Source: Bugula neritina (taxonomy: Eukaryota; Bryozoa; Gymnolaemata; Cheilostomatida; Bugulidae). From it: a stretch of 64,000 nt of DNA. Both the position numbers and the translations under genes were made by a program. The notes below the pieces were generated by a model. That model was not told the DNA's origin and did no database searches. It saw nothing but the letters and a program-made list of their open reading frames with translations. Location of the stretch: NCBI GenBank assembly GCA_964035545.1, contig OZ037765.1, positions 12,766,698-12,830,697 of the forward strand, given 5' to 3'. Shown here piece by piece: positions 1-32,100 of this stretch; the stretch's first letter is position 1, and each line of letters opens with the position of its first letter.

Positions 1-18025
<18,025 letters not shown>

Positions 18026-21000
18026 GCTCCTACACTGCTTTAAATTTGATATACTGAACACCAACCACTACGTTAATGTTACACAAAGCAATGGCTCAAT
18101 GACTCATTGAAGTAATGGCTCCGACAGTGAAAATTTAGCTTGATTAATGTCATGCCAATGCCATCACCATGGTAACGACAGACTAATAAATATTGCCGTT
18201 GAAACTGTGCTGCATGCTTCTTACTAGAATTATACAGTTGGCGAGAGTTGTATAATATGCCTTCGCATTGCGGCAACTCATTAATATACCGCATGACCAA
18301 CGTATTGTAGTCAAACAGACAACATGCTTTACGATACTATTGTATTTTTACTAGAATCTCCGTTTTTAGAAATGATAATAGTATGCAGTAAATTGGAAAA
18401 AAAATAATGCAAAAAATAGTGATAGCATAACTGATAGTCATCACAGTAGAACATAGAGGTATTCTATCAAAAGCTAGATCAATTTTTTTATCTTTTCTAA
18501 ATATGCAAGTATTGAACCGCATTAATTTTATTCTCTCAGGTAAGTTGCATCTCATTTTATGTAGAAAATAGCTGGTAATTTTGATATTTTTAGCAGCATG
18601 TAATTTTATAAATACAGAACACAGACTGGAAAGTAAAGTTTCAAGTCTGAAATGTGAAAGTTAGTTGGAAAGTAAACCTCAATCCGAGTCTTCATAGTAT
18701 AGCGTTTTGTAAGATACACAACTCCTTACTAACTGGTTTAACAGTTATATTTCAACTAATGCTAATTATTCCTGTTTTTAAACATACATGCAACCTGTAT
18801 GTGTGCAGTAGCTTGTATATTATATTATTTTAAGTCCCTTTCCTAATTGATCCATTCAACAATGAAGTTTAATCATGTTTTTGGCGGGATAACTCGATGT
18901 TTTCACTTTATGGAATGTAACTATGAATACTCTTGATATGTTTAATTAGACAGATTTACTATTATATCCAAAACTTGATTTCTCATTTCAATTACATCTA
19001 TTGGCCAAAAATTGTAACCAGATCAAAGTCATGTAATACTATATTACCGTGCGACTCTAGCTGAAACTGAATTGGAAAGTAACAAATATTAAAAGTAAAC
19101 ATTTTTATCTACAAAAATTTTTTTTAATACTAATATGTTTCAAAACTGTTTCAACTTCTATTCATTTGGTAACCAATAACTTTCAATATCTAGTCTCGTA
19201 ACTGTAAGATAAATCAAGTTCATGTTTTTCAAATGGCCATCAGAAGTTGCCTTGCAGCCTTGCTTATAAGTTGTCAAAGAAGTTTAACTTTTTGCCTGCA
19301 TCAGTTGAAGACAGTAGCTAGACACCATAAATGATGGTTTCAACTTTTAATGATGGAATTTAAAGTTGGCACTAGAATATATGCATTAGGAGTTCAATAT
19401 AAAGTGAAAGTATGCTAACAACTCATTTTTTGCCCGAATTGCATTTGCGCAGTTACAATAGGCAAAAAAATTATGTTAGCTAGAATGAGTATGAATATGT
19501 TAAATATATATTTAAAGACATGATATAAATAATTTTTTATGAAATAATTACTTAAAATTTGCAATGTAAATGCATGTATTTTTATCATTAATTAGCATCA
19601 ATAATTAGTACCAATTGTTATATACTAATGTTTTTAAAATTCAAAAAAGGAATCTGAAATAATGGCAAGAATAACTTACAGAGAAATATCTACCATAGAA
19701 CCCCATTGGTCATCCATAATTGTGTCAAACACTCCTAATAATTCCGAGCAAAAACAAACTGCATCAAGTGAACATAAATAGCTTGTAGTATGATGAAGAC
19801 TACACTTTGTAATGGTATGATTTGAAAAAACAAATTAAGTTCAATTTCTTCAGGTTATGCACTAGGTCGATATAATGACTGATTACAGAATAATAGTAGA
19901 AAACAATAAACCTTATATGGTGCCATTGTTATTTCATTGATCTACCTAATATTCCACCATTAAATCAATCTGGCTTATACTACTCAATTACTTGTATGCC
20001 AAGTGTTATATAAACTTGAAACAATAACATCATTGTAATAGTTTCTTGCAATGTAAGCAAGTAATTACACATTAGGTAGAGGTTCCAAATAGAAATGTTT
20101 GAGTCTATTAGACAGTACTCAGATTCTCAGATACTAATTATCACACTATAATTCTTCATCTATATTCTATTACATCAGTTGTACATGTCAGTAATCTTAG
20201 ATTGAGAACTCTAATATGCTCTATTACAATAGTATTATTATCTAAGAGCTTCGACATCCATTGTATTAAGTATTAATATTATATTTTTCAATAAATCATT
20301 GATAGAATGTAATAGTAATTTTGATAAAATAAACTGACTATACTAAATTAAAAAGGAATTCTGCCAAAAAAAAAGTTTTATTGAAGATATGCTATAAAAC
20401 CATTAGAAAATTTAATTAAACTCCAATCTTACTGTTCATGTTTGGATAAATTCTAAAATTACAATGCAAACTGAATTTAAAATGGAAGAGCTTCATTGCA
20501 ATGTTCTCAGACCAAATTTCAAAATCTGTTAATATTTCTTTGAACAATCAGTTGGCTGGAAGACTTTCAGGTTTTTTTTTAGAGTTTATAAGCCAATAAC
20601 ATTTTCTTCAAGTTAGGCAGCTAAACTAGTTATTTTCTTACTATAATAACTATAAATCTATAACAGTATCTATTGGTTTTTGCAGTTGTATGTTAACTTG
20701 TATACCAGAAGAGTTGAATGGAATGAAGCACTTTAAACAATCCAAATCACTCACACAAAACTTAGACTAGATGTTGCAATATAGTATTCTATAGAAAGAA
20801 TGCACCTTATACCCTAAAATGGCTAATACAATAATATTGAACAGTAGGCTTAGGCTTGGTTTATGTAGACTGCAGCATAACATAGTAGAATAGGCAACTA
20901 AATACACAAAAAACTTATTATATTCAAAATACTATAAAATCTTGCAATGTTCATGCCCTGACTTACTGAATCAATAAAATATATACTTCGCTTAAATTCA

Positions 21001-24000
21001 TTTTCATTTAATACACTTTTGAGTTTAAATTTCTAAAGTTTGGAAAAAAACTAAAAGTACACTCAATTTTTTAATAAATTATCAGCGGAAGCAATAAAGA
21101 ACCCAAAAGTATAAGAGTCGCCTCAAAGCAGACAAAATGGGAGATAAATCCAATGCAATAACTTGTACCATTTGCTGAACATGGTAAGAAAACTCCAAAG
21201 TACACTAAGTAGAAATAGCAGTTGCAAAGTGTAGCTGTAGAACCAGACACTGAACAATTTGAATATATATGCTGTAGAGTGAATGGCAGAAAATAATGAA
21301 GTGGGTTTGCATCATAGCTAGAAGCTACTGAGATATTATAAAGATGGAACAAAGGATATTATTAAAAGGCTACAACCATGGCATGCCCAACCAGCTACGT
21401 CTATATCGTTTCAAGCATAATTAGAGATTAAAACTCAATATCAGACTGTAAAGATAGACTGGAAAAAGACAAATGATGGTACAGATTAAACTCTCATGAC
21501 AGAAAGTTGATTTCAGGGTAGTGGGTTATAACTAAGCAATCCAACATTATCATATACTGGGAAGAGAGTGAGTGCTGAGCCAGGAGGCCGACACCCCATG
21601 GACTACTCTTGCTGTATAAATGAGAAAAGCTCATAGCACTACGTAACTTTCTCACCAGAAGCCAATAATAGCCAAAAAAGTTCAACCTCTCAAGTTGGGC
21701 AGCACCTGATACTTAGTCTGGACTAATTGGTGGAGTTTCTGATGAGCTCAACAAGTTCGAATTGGGGGTTTCAATAAACCCCAACTCCAAGTGCAAAAAC
21801 TCCAAACTACTGCACTCAATCACCCCCAACTCGGAGCTGTTTATAGAACAATTCGATTTCACGGCTGATTTATTAGAACATGTTCTTTACAAACATAAAA
21901 CATCTATAACATGCATCATACAAAATCAATACATTTAATGATTACAGGCTTAAGATAGTTATTCATACTTCGAAAATATATTTGGTGGTTTATAGAGTTG
22001 CCTTACCATAGTAATTAGTGTGCAATTAGAAACATTGTTTGTGCTGAAGAATGGACAAGCCTTACAACAACTATTTACATAAATGGAGTTAATGTTAGCA
22101 GGTTATACTAAGCAATGAATATTAAATATTGAATATTTATTTGTTAGGATATATCATATATGGTCATGATGAGGAGTCTCATCACAAATTTTGTAATAGA
22201 ATATTTTCAGTATGACTGCTGTTTGTATTATGTAAGGCTCATATAACTTTTGAAGTGGCATTGAGCACCTTGACTTAAATTTGCACATCTTTTAAGCATG
22301 CGTATGACGTCAGAATAGTCATTTATGCTTTTGTGAATATATATACACCCCTGATTGAGAAATACTAAAACATAAAAACTGGGAAAAGTCAAAAACTTTT
22401 ATCAGAGTAACTTAACTTGAGTCTCCGAGTTTTCAGCTGTATGTTATGTTTAGAACTCAACTATTAAATAAATCTTTTTAATTTATTTTTTATCTGTTCC
22501 ATTATAATTTTTTGTTTAATCAAATAATATAATATCAATGCACTTATTTATAATAACTATAGTTTGAACATAGTCTAGCTAAGCTATTTGCTATCATTAC
22601 AGTAGCAGTTTAGTAATTGAGCTGTTACAGTATGAATTTTCCCATAGCCACTGTACCAACATGTAATAACCATGCAGGAAAACAGGACACAAGACCAACA
22701 GGTTTTATAAGAATGGCTTCAGTGCATAAATGTGTATGTATAGATGTGGAATTTTGTAAATTCATGATATTAAAAAGGTTTGCAAATCACAAACAATACA
22801 CCTTAGAAATGTAAAAGAAGGCTGTATTTAAACCTGCTTTGTAAAGTATGCTGCTAAGTCAAATAGTTTTATTTTTTGTTTTAAACTGGTGAACTATAGA
22901 CTATAGAGTATAGAGTATTACTCTACATACCTAACAACAACCAATACAAAGGAAGATGTGTGAATATGAACTCAATGTGCTGCTATAACTTTGCTAAAAT
23001 TATGAATGTAAATTAAAGGACTATTTCTCTGTAGATTTCATTTTACTGGCATATGCATTAATAATTGTAGGTTCACATAATTATTTTCAACTCTGCATGG
23101 CTACACACTTTGCTATGTTATGTAAAGTACTGTGCCAATGTAATGCTCTGCAGTCTCAAAACATCTCTAGAGTAAGATAGAACTTGAACTTCTCCAATTA
23201 TACTTTTGATAATAAAAACAATAAAAAAATTGCTTTCTAATTTTGCATCTTAAGACATTTGGCTTCAGCAACAATAATAATTACAAATGACGTGCATCAG
23301 TATATTGAATTTTGCTTTTAGCTACTCAAAAAAGCTCAAGTAACTGGCTGCATGTGCTACTTTAAAATATTTATGTGATCATGGAAATTGCTATGTAGGT
23401 GTTGCAATAACACTGGCGTTTAGCAACAGGATAATGTTGCTTCTTTAATGCATCTCTTGAGATATGTTGCCTTAGTTTCAGTTTCCTATAATATTAATCA
23501 AAAGGAATGTTTCTTGCATACAATTAGCTAGCAATAATCAATACAGGCCATGCTAAACCAACATTTGGTTTCGTGCAGCCTACAATCATGAAATGCTGAT
23601 TAAATCCATTGATTTTCTTATTAGCTTTCAGTTTTACTACTTACAGCTGTTATTACAATTATTGTATATTCAAGTTGTATTTTTAATCAATATTTCATTA
23701 GAGTTTAATAAATACACGCTTTGTATTTCAATATAATGCTAAAGTGTAGCTTTTAAATATTCAACTTTTAATATTATACTTGTAGTGCGCAATCAACTGA
23801 CCTGAATGCATTATATTTAGAAATTATAAAATATTATATTATTTAGCCAGATGTACATAAGAAACTTGTATGTTTGGCACTACTGCTTATTATTTTCATC
23901 AATCAAATACATATTTTGTTAAAACGTGAATTAGTGTATAAGGATAAAAAAAAATATATATGCAATCACTAATGAATGTAATGCATACACAATTTGTACA

Positions 24001-24343
24001 ACGATCAATAGTTATATAGCCAGTATGTGAATAGATTGTAAGACATGATAATATCTAAGAATAGTATTGTTAACATAACCATAGCATGCAATCTCCATTG
24101 GGTTTGGCTTGGACGGAATAATAAAAATATCTATGACATTATTCATTACTGTCTAAATACTACAGTATACATGCTTATTAGATTTATCATTTGGTCCATA
24201 ATATTAGCTATGGAAGCAATGTATCAAGACAAAAAACTATTGTCACAAATGAGGAAAAATAAAATCATTAAAAACATAGTAAAAATGTATTTACCTCATG
24301 AGCAATAGATACTTGACCTATAAAATAATAACTCAGACTATGT
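18026..24343. other. Intergenic region between RIPOR and the DYRK2-type gene
   Basis: About 6.3 kb holding the presumed RIPOR promoter on its left side and the DYRK2 3' UTR on its right. I see no conserved open frame; the short ORFs (60-90 codons) have no family features. One small repeat copy lies at 21750-21862. Nothing else could be supported. Confidence 0.6.
21750..21862. repeat. MITE-like repeat, copy 1
   Basis: Contains AACTCCAAACTACTGCACTC, then a CACCCCCAACTCGGAGCTG segment and TATAGAACAATTCGA. The same string occurs near 30630-30697 and 48183-48273. The left arm of this copy is eroded. Confidence 0.65.
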
Positions 24344-25969
24344 CTACATTGTGGAGCCTATTTGTGGTAGCTTTGTGTGGGTGTTGAATGCTAGATCATC
24401 GCTTAATGGAGGAATTTTACCTCTATTATTGGCACTTGATGACCCGGATATCTTACTGACAACAGCTCGAGTGGCTGATCCCCGTCTAGCAACTGGCTGG
24501 CTGCTATCTTCTCCCTGATTTTTTGGTAAACGACGACGTAACCATGCGTGACGAAGCGCTTGCGAAGGCGTCATTCTAGTAGCCGGATCCCATTCCATAC
24601 AGCGTCTCATGAAATCAAGAAACAGGGGATCATCACATCCCTTCAATGCCGTCACAAGCTGTTTTGATCCAGGAGCTCCTCTAATCTTGCCTCTTCTCGA
24701 CCGTCCTCCTTGCAAAATTGTTGAGCCATCGGGCAACGATGACATGGTACAATAACGAGGATAACCTTTCGATGTTATGAAATTGCGAGTTCTTTTAGAA
24801 GAGTCAAGTAATTTTTGTGGAGGCATACCTAGGAGCTCAATGATGGTCGCTAGTTGATCACCTTCATCTTCTCCAGGGAACAACGGGTAGCCTGTAAGCA
24901 GCTCAGCTAGAATGCAGCCTAAACTCCACATATCAATGGGCATGCCGTACTTGGCACCTAGTATAACTTCTGGAGCTCTATAAAATCTTGATTGTATATA
25001 TGTGTATATCCGTTGATGCTCATAGCAACTAGAACCGAAATCTATGACTTTAATCCCACTGCGGCCCTGCTGTTTTAGCAAAATATTTTCTGGTTTTAGA
25101 TCACAGTGAATAATCTTATTCTTGAACAATGCATCGAGACATTGCAGAATAGAATGAGCAAATTTTCTAACTAAGGGCAAACTAAACCCTTGAAACTTGT
25201 TCTTTTTGATTAGTTCATAGAGATTCATTGATAAGAGCTCAAATGTGATGCAAATATGGTTGCGGAAGTTTAGGTTTTCATACACATGTATCACATTCAT
25301 GGTGTTGTCTTTATCTTGCTTTCGCAGATGTTCAAGAATTCGAATTTCTTCTTGAGCCTGTCGATGAAATCTTTTCTCGTTTCGAACCATTTTTAGAGCA
25401 ACATGTTGATGTAGTTTGTGGTCATACGCTTTTACAACCTGGCCAAAGCTTCCTTTTCCTATCACCTTCAACACTTCATATCGATACGCTATATGATCAT
25501 GAGGTGTATGGTGGTAGGAGCCATTTTCATCATCATAGCCACTATTACTTGGACCTCCAACGACCCCTTGCCTTTTCTTAGCATTTTGTCCAACAAAATA
25601 TATATTAGGATAGCTGAATATTTCATGGTGCTCGAAAGAAGACAGTTTATGCATGTACTGCTTCATGGCTGCCTCGGGGGTCATAGAAGCTCTTTTACCT
25701 ACTGCAGAGCTTTTCTGACTGGCGCTGCCTCTATCACTGTCTTGACGAGTGATGGCAGCTCTCTCAATGCTATGCAAGCTGGTATTCTTAGCATTGCTAG
25801 CTGCTCCTGCAACAGATCCAATGGTGTGATGATGAGCAATGTGACTCTTGTCTTCGTACAGCTGCTGCACTTTAATACTTTGATTGCTTTCCTGAGACCC
25901 AACACCAAGCATTTTTGTGGTTGGTTGGTGTTTCAATGGAGGTAAATGATGTGACTGGTGTGTGTCCAT
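24344..25969 (-). CDS. DYRK2: DYRK2-type dual-specificity tyrosine-regulated kinase
   Basis: A single coding exon of 541 codons. The N-terminal class II DYRK homology segment is at about residues 96-111 ([14 protein letters not shown]) with the NAPA-type region around it. The kinase domain spans about 164-478: glycine loop GKGSFG (171-176), catalytic lysine in VALK (K193), HCDLKPEN (288-295), DFG (310-312) and activation loop [13 protein letters not shown], where Tyr324 would be the self-phosphorylated residue. The GGRSRRGK basic patch (421-428) is also typical. YTYIQ plus the N-terminal homology box place it in class II, closest to DYRK2 rather than DYRK3 or DYRK4 by recall. The family autophosphorylates on tyrosine during folding and then phosphorylates Ser/Thr substrates, acting in degradation and stress pathways. 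A TTATAG just upstream of the ATG looks like an acceptor, so a 5' non-coding exon is likely. The N-terminus is shorter than in the human long form. Confidence 0.96.
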   Translation of the reverse strand: MDTHQSHHLPPLKHQPTTKMLGVGSQESNQSIKVQQLYEDKSHIAHHHTIGSVAGAASNAKNTSLHSIERAAITRQDSDRGSASQKSSAVGKRASMTPEAAMKQYMHKLSSFEHHEIFSYPNIYFVGQNAKKRQGVVGGPSNSGYDDENGSYHHTPHDHIAYRYEVLKVIGKGSFGQVVKAYDHKLHQHVALKMVRNEKRFHRQAQEEIRILEHLRKQDKDNTMNVIHVYENLNFRNHICITFELLSMNLYELIKKNKFQGFSLPLVRKFAHSILQCLDALFKNKIIHCDLKPENILLKQQGRSGIKVIDFGSSCYEHQRIYTYIQSRFYRAPEVILGAKYGMPIDMWSLGCILAELLTGYPLFPGEDEGDQLATIIELLGMPPQKLLDSSKRTRNFITSKGYPRYCTMSSLPDGSTILQGGRSRRGKIRGAPGSKQLVTALKGCDDPLFLDFMRRCMEWDPATRMTPSQALRHAWLRRRLPKNQGEDSSQPVARRGSATRAVVSKISGSSSANNRGKIPPLSDDLAFNTHTKLPQIGSTM

Positions 25970-28900
25970 AATCTATTCTATAACAAAGAAATCTATATAA
26001 AATATTAGGCAATATTATCATTTTACACCTAACATAATAATTATACTAAGATATGCATGTATTTTTTCAATTGGACTCATGATAATTTGACAACAAAAAA
26101 TTCAGACTTGCCTGCAAAATTTTAAATGATAAAAATACTGGCAGTTGAAACAATGAATAATCTGATGCCTAGGTCCAAAAATTCAAACATATTTTACCAG
26201 ATAGGCTTTTAATAAAAAGTGATGTAAAGGTGTAATGATAACCATAAAATACATGTAACTAATGTGGATAAAGATATTTCAGATTTTAGATTATAAACTT
26301 GACTTACTAGTTAAACTCATCAGGACTGTATTGCGTTGCAATCTGTATTCACTTGAGAGAGGCAAATCAAATACAGAAAGTCTACAAGCAAACAATTTGA
26401 GCTTTGAGTGCAACAAGGACAAATTATTATTTCTAAAAAACAATACATTTAGAATATAAAAACATAAAGTAACATTATACATAATGTTAGTGAGACTAAA
26501 ATATCATAAAACTCACCAGGTTTTTTATGTTGCCCTTGACGCTTTAAAGTAACTGTCTTACTAAAATATAAACGATACAATTGAGATATGCAATATATTT
26601 ACTAATTAGATTAGAAAATGCTAGCCCCTGTTATTTATAACAAATACAAAAAAGTTGCTAATTAAATTTGGTTTACGCCAACATCAGGATTAAGATGATC
26701 AATAACTCAACAAAGTTTATGTAGAAAAGCTTCAAAAATATACGAAAACAAAATTACAAAAAATTTAATTTAAAAAAAGCCAAACATGTACCTAGTCATT
26801 ATTCATGTACCTATTTCATTATCATTAACTTAGGAAACAACTTTTTTGTTACAGATGTTTCAGAACTGCAAGCAGACGACATTAACTTTTGAGTTTTATT
26901 AAAAAAATATTCAGTATTTGTTTCATTGCTCTTTAAAGACATGAGTTGCTATTTTTTATTTGAAGTAATATCAATTCAAAGTTGATAAAAAAATTTATAA
27001 AATGCAGGTATTTTTCTTTTAATAGTTTCCTGTGATAAATAACAATTGACTTTTTAAAACTCACAACTTGTCTATAAGGATGCAATCACACATATAGTTA
27101 TCATTGATTTCTAGCTTGAGATAACACCGGGCCACAAGTAACCAATGGTAAACTTAATTTTTAGCTATTTAGGTGAAAGTTACAGTCATTTCGTCGATGA
27201 AAACCTGGCTAAAAATTATTTGGTTTGGAGGTCAACCTTAAACCACAAACATCAAACAAAATGACTGTTTACTGTTCCTTTGAAACTTATGAATAGCTAT
27301 AGATTACCATCAAAATCATATATCATATAGAGTTATAGCAGCAACACCAAATAATAATCAAACGTCAGATAAGTATTTAACATTGTTGGTAATTTAGTTC
27401 ATTCAATTGAGCCTTAAAATCCCTATAACATACACCATAAAATATATAGCAAAGCAATTACAAATATGATCTTCATTTATTACTGATTCCAGGAATCATT
27501 CATTTAGATTCTAAGCTATTACTAGACTGACCACGTTCAGTTATTGACTTATTGTTATTCACTCAATAATCATAATGTAAATGTAAATGTTATTGATCTG
27601 TTGCTTACATTCCCACTTATAGTTATATTGTTTTTAACTGTATCCAGATTGAAATTGCAATCTACAATTAGAATTATAAATACTAAAATAGTACTATTTG
27701 ACTCTGCATCTGAAAAAAGATTAGTAATGTGATAATTATATAAGCTTAAATTAAAAAGTCCTCCACTCTCAGTCTCACTATCATTATCAGTGACCATTAT
27801 ACTCAGTATCACAATCACTATGAATATGACTATCACTATGACTATACATGTGCCAAAGATTAAACTTATCAAGTTTTAGTTTTAACAATCAATACTCTAA
27901 TTACAACTAAACATATGATCAGTAGTTTTTACACAGATTAAAATTTTCAGAGTTACGCTTAACTACCAGTCTTTTTATCGATATGAGTATAACTATCAGT
28001 ATCACAATCACAATGACTATGAAATTGAGTATTCATTTTCAACATCAACATGAAGTCATGAACATTTTCAAGTTGAGTTAAACGTTAGAAATAAATTAAA
28101 AGAGAAATAATTCATATTTTGAGTAAACTATTGCCATTACCACTGTAGCTAAAACTTCGTATTTACCTGCATAAAATCATTGATAGACATTCATTTAGTT
28201 TTACAAAATCATTAAATAACAATTATTTTCTATCATGGTTACCAATGTAATCATTCAGTTGATGTATTATAACATTGTTAAGTTTGCCCAATCATAGTGC
28301 GTTTTAGTCCGTTGCTTGGCAATGGGCTGTACACAACCTTAAACCCTAAATTTTGAAATGAAATTATAATTTTTTTTTAAAATTGTAAATTATTTTAAAT
28401 TTATAAATATAATTTTTTATTAAATACTATAATTGCAACTTGTTGCTTCTTGCTCTTTAGTATGGAAGTCGTTAAACGACTACTATCCCCATAGCAAATG
28501 TTAAATAAAACTCAGGGCTACTTGGTGTGATCAATTCAGAGCCTGTGAATTTAACTTTAAAAGATGTGTGCTACTTTTCACCACAGTTATCAATGTTAAA
28601 TTATATTCTATAAACCATTGATAATTTTTAAAAATCTTTACCATAAAATTTTAGATGTAGATTTGACATTTTAATTTTTAAACAACACAGGTAGCTACTA
28701 TTACTATTAGTATTAGTATTTCACTTTCAGTATTTGAGTTTGAGTTTGAAGACGTAGTTCAAGTTGGTGAATAATTATAATAATAATGACAATAATAGTG
28801 ATAATTGACCTCTAACATAAATAATTTATCTTTGACTATTACTGCTAATAATAATAATTGCAAAGTTTTTATTAAACACTTCTATGACTATTTTTTAATT

Positions 28901-29166
28901 AAAGCTGAAAAAACAGTCTAACTGTAAGCCTATTTTTAGATTTCAGTTTGAGATTGATGATTGTCATTGTGATTGTGAAATATTGTGTCATATAGAAAAA
29001 TGGTTTTATTTAAAAATTTTTAAGCATGTAATTGTAGATACAATATATATGTATAAAAAGGCTTTTTTAATTCAAAAAAAATATTGTTTTTGTTGGTCAG
29101 TGCTCAGTGTTGTTATGTGACTTCTAGCATTTAGTTTTTATGTTTACTTAATATTTCTAAAGGGCT
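25970..29166. other. Divergent spacer between DYRK2-type and CCDC24 genes
   Basis: About 3.2 kb between head-to-head genes, so it should hold both promoters and any 5' non-coding exons of DYRK2. The sequence is AT-rich with degenerate CACTATCA/AGTATC tracts at about 27760-28050. I see no coding exon. Confidence 0.6.
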
Positions 29167-32100
29167 ATGAGTGTGGAAGCTGACTTGCAAGGCTATACCC
29201 CTCCTATTTCCTTGTGGAAATTAGTTGAGCAACATGTAGATGATCATGAAACTGACGAAATTAAAAGTGTTTTGGGTGCAGACCTTGTTGATGAAACCTT
29301 AGAACTTCATACTGAGCTAGATGCATTTTTAGAAATATGGCGAGATTGTCGAAAAAATACTGATGAGGTAACTTTTTTTGCACCCACTGTATATAAAAAA
29401 AATTTATTCACAATCTAATTTTGAAAAAAGTAAGGAATAATGACTAAATTGTCATTAGCTGCTATAAACTAATTGCTTCCGTGTACTTATGTTAATATTA
29501 TTTAAAACTAAATTTGTTTTGAAACCAGTAAAATTAAGATCTTTTGTTAAAATCTCAGTAGATGTAAAAATATTGTCATAGTGTCATTTATTTTCTGAAA
29601 TTTACAGCACTGGTTATAGTGAAATATATATGTGCAATTGCACATATTACATTTATTTATCTTAAATTTATATTGCAATATTTTAATTCTAATTTTTCAT
29701 AAAGCTTCAAGAGATAATGATAGATTTCTCAACAACCGCCATTGCATTTAAAATATCATTTTGCATTAAAATTTTATAAAAATATTATATTAGAATTTAA
29801 TTTACAAAGTAATAATTGGTTAAATGATCAAAAAAATGTTTTATAAGTATTGGTAATTTTTATTTTAAATTCAGCATAGTTCGAAGTTTATCTTTTGTTG
29901 AGGTAGCTGTATGACTGATGTGAACTTTTTAGTGTATTCAAGTAAAAAAATCTTTACGACTTCCAGAACCACCAGGAGTAAGAGATCGTTTAATACAAGA
30001 AATTAAGTTTTTCGTAGAAAATTTAAAAGAAAAAGCTCAAGGAGAAGGCAGGTAAAAACAAGATAAATAAATATTGTAATTTTTTTACAATAGCATCGCA
30101 TATGGTTAATAACTTATGACTCGTGAGAAATCTTTTCTGACTGAATCTTTTATACAAGGATACAATTTTCAATATCATTTTCAGAGAGTTTGTATTAGAC
30201 ACATGCAAGAATAACATTATTGATTATGCTACCAATGAATCAAGGCCTCCATCACATGATTTGAGTTTCAGACCAACTTCAGCTATTGGCCAAGATGGAA
30301 GAGAAACACCTTTTCTTAGTCGTGGCTCACCGTTTAGCGACAGGTAAATATTTTCAGTTATAGTATATGCATCATATTGTTGATAAGATGCAAATTATGA
30401 GCAGTTATTGAATTTATTATCAGACAGATGAAGAAGCTTGATGTTATAAACATCAGTTAAACTATAGTCAATATTTTTTCTCATTTATTTTTCAACTCTT
30501 TTCATAACAAGTGTTAAGGTTAAAGGATTGCCACAGTTCTTATAATAAGCCTTTTTACACAGCGTCATATACGAGTTGTTCTATAAGCAGCTTTGAGTGA
30601 ATGGGTGCAGTAGTTTGGGTTTTTGTTAAACTCAAGAACCCCAAACTACTGCACTCAGTCACCCTCAACTCGAAGCTGCTTATAGAACAATTCGAGTTTT
30701 ATGTAAAGTTTTTATCACATTTTTCTGACCATAATAATAATGCACAAAAGTAGCAGATAACAAACAATGATAGTACACCATTAACTGGCAGTCTCTGCTT
30801 CATTGTGTTTGTCAACAGCACATAATTTTGGTCTTTAAACTTTGTAAGCTACACACCTGATTTTCTGGCTTTGAGTTAAATTCCCAAATCTAGATAAGAA
30901 ATTGATTTCAGTTCTTTATTTCATTTTAGCTAAATTTGATAAATTTGCTTACTGTTTCTGTAAAGATAATTTGCATTCGGCAACAATATGCTATGATGCA
31001 GGTGTTCAAAATATATTATTCATTAGGAATTGTTTTTTCAAATTTCCAAAAAGATTAACAAACACATTTAAAGGCACCTTTTTAAATTTGAATGTGTCAT
31101 TTTGCCATGTTTAGTCTAATGTGTTGATGAAATAGCTAGCCTAGTGTCATGCAATGGGAGTTTGCAACAGTTTTTGGCAGTTGCCTCCTTTCCAAAATAA
31201 GCACATAAGTTAAAGCAAAATTGATAAAAACAACTTATATATTATGTTTAGTGGTGCTAAAATTCTGTTTTAATTAATTATATATTGTAATAAACATTAT
31301 TTAATCTTTAAAAATTGAAACTTTCCACACTTTAAGCACAGTATTTTACAAAGCTTTTTGTTCAAGTATTATTTAGTATTGCGTCCCTATGTAATGTAAA
31401 ATTTACATGTACCTTGCCCTTAATTTTTTATAAGTAAAAATTATACTGGAATACCCTCAAACATTGTTTTTGACTGAAAACAGCAAATATTATAATGATG
31501 TATATAGAATGACACTCTTTGCTATGACTCTTGCTTTAGAGTGACACTCTAGCTTATACAGCCTGACTAGGAATAGGGAGGGTTTTAGACGTGATCAGAG
31601 TTTATTTGAGTCACCAAATACTGACCAAACACTGACCGTAAAAACTAAAATAATAATGATACAACATAAGGCATAAGGCAAACAAAATGTACGTAATATA
31701 ATAAGTATGTATGTAAAAGCACTAGCAATGTATATTATAAATTGTAGATAGCAGCATGAAATAATGATTCAACATAGCATGCAACTACAGCCCATATTAT
31801 TAAAAACTTTATAACATAAAAATGTAATAACGATATATAATTGTAAATAGATGTTCATTACCTCTTTTCTCTCTCTCCTAGTCTACTGTTATGTTAATGC
31901 TGTGGCTTTGCACAGTCTTTCAAATAATGCTACTCTTTAGTAGTCTTACATAAATTTGATGCTGTCCAAACTGACAGCATGACTCTAACAATATTGCAAC
32001 TACTAAAAATGGTTTTGTCTTATATACTAATCCATTTGATAAACATTATTGTGTTGTAAGAGGTATGATTTTACAATTTACTATTTTGGGGTAGGATCTT

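Noticed and set aside
22617-22814. 65-codon frame in the large intergenic region
   Set aside because: Short, no conserved motif and no splice or context support.
25418-25945. 175-codon plus-strand frame
   Set aside because: Antisense to the conserved DYRK2 frame; no family features.
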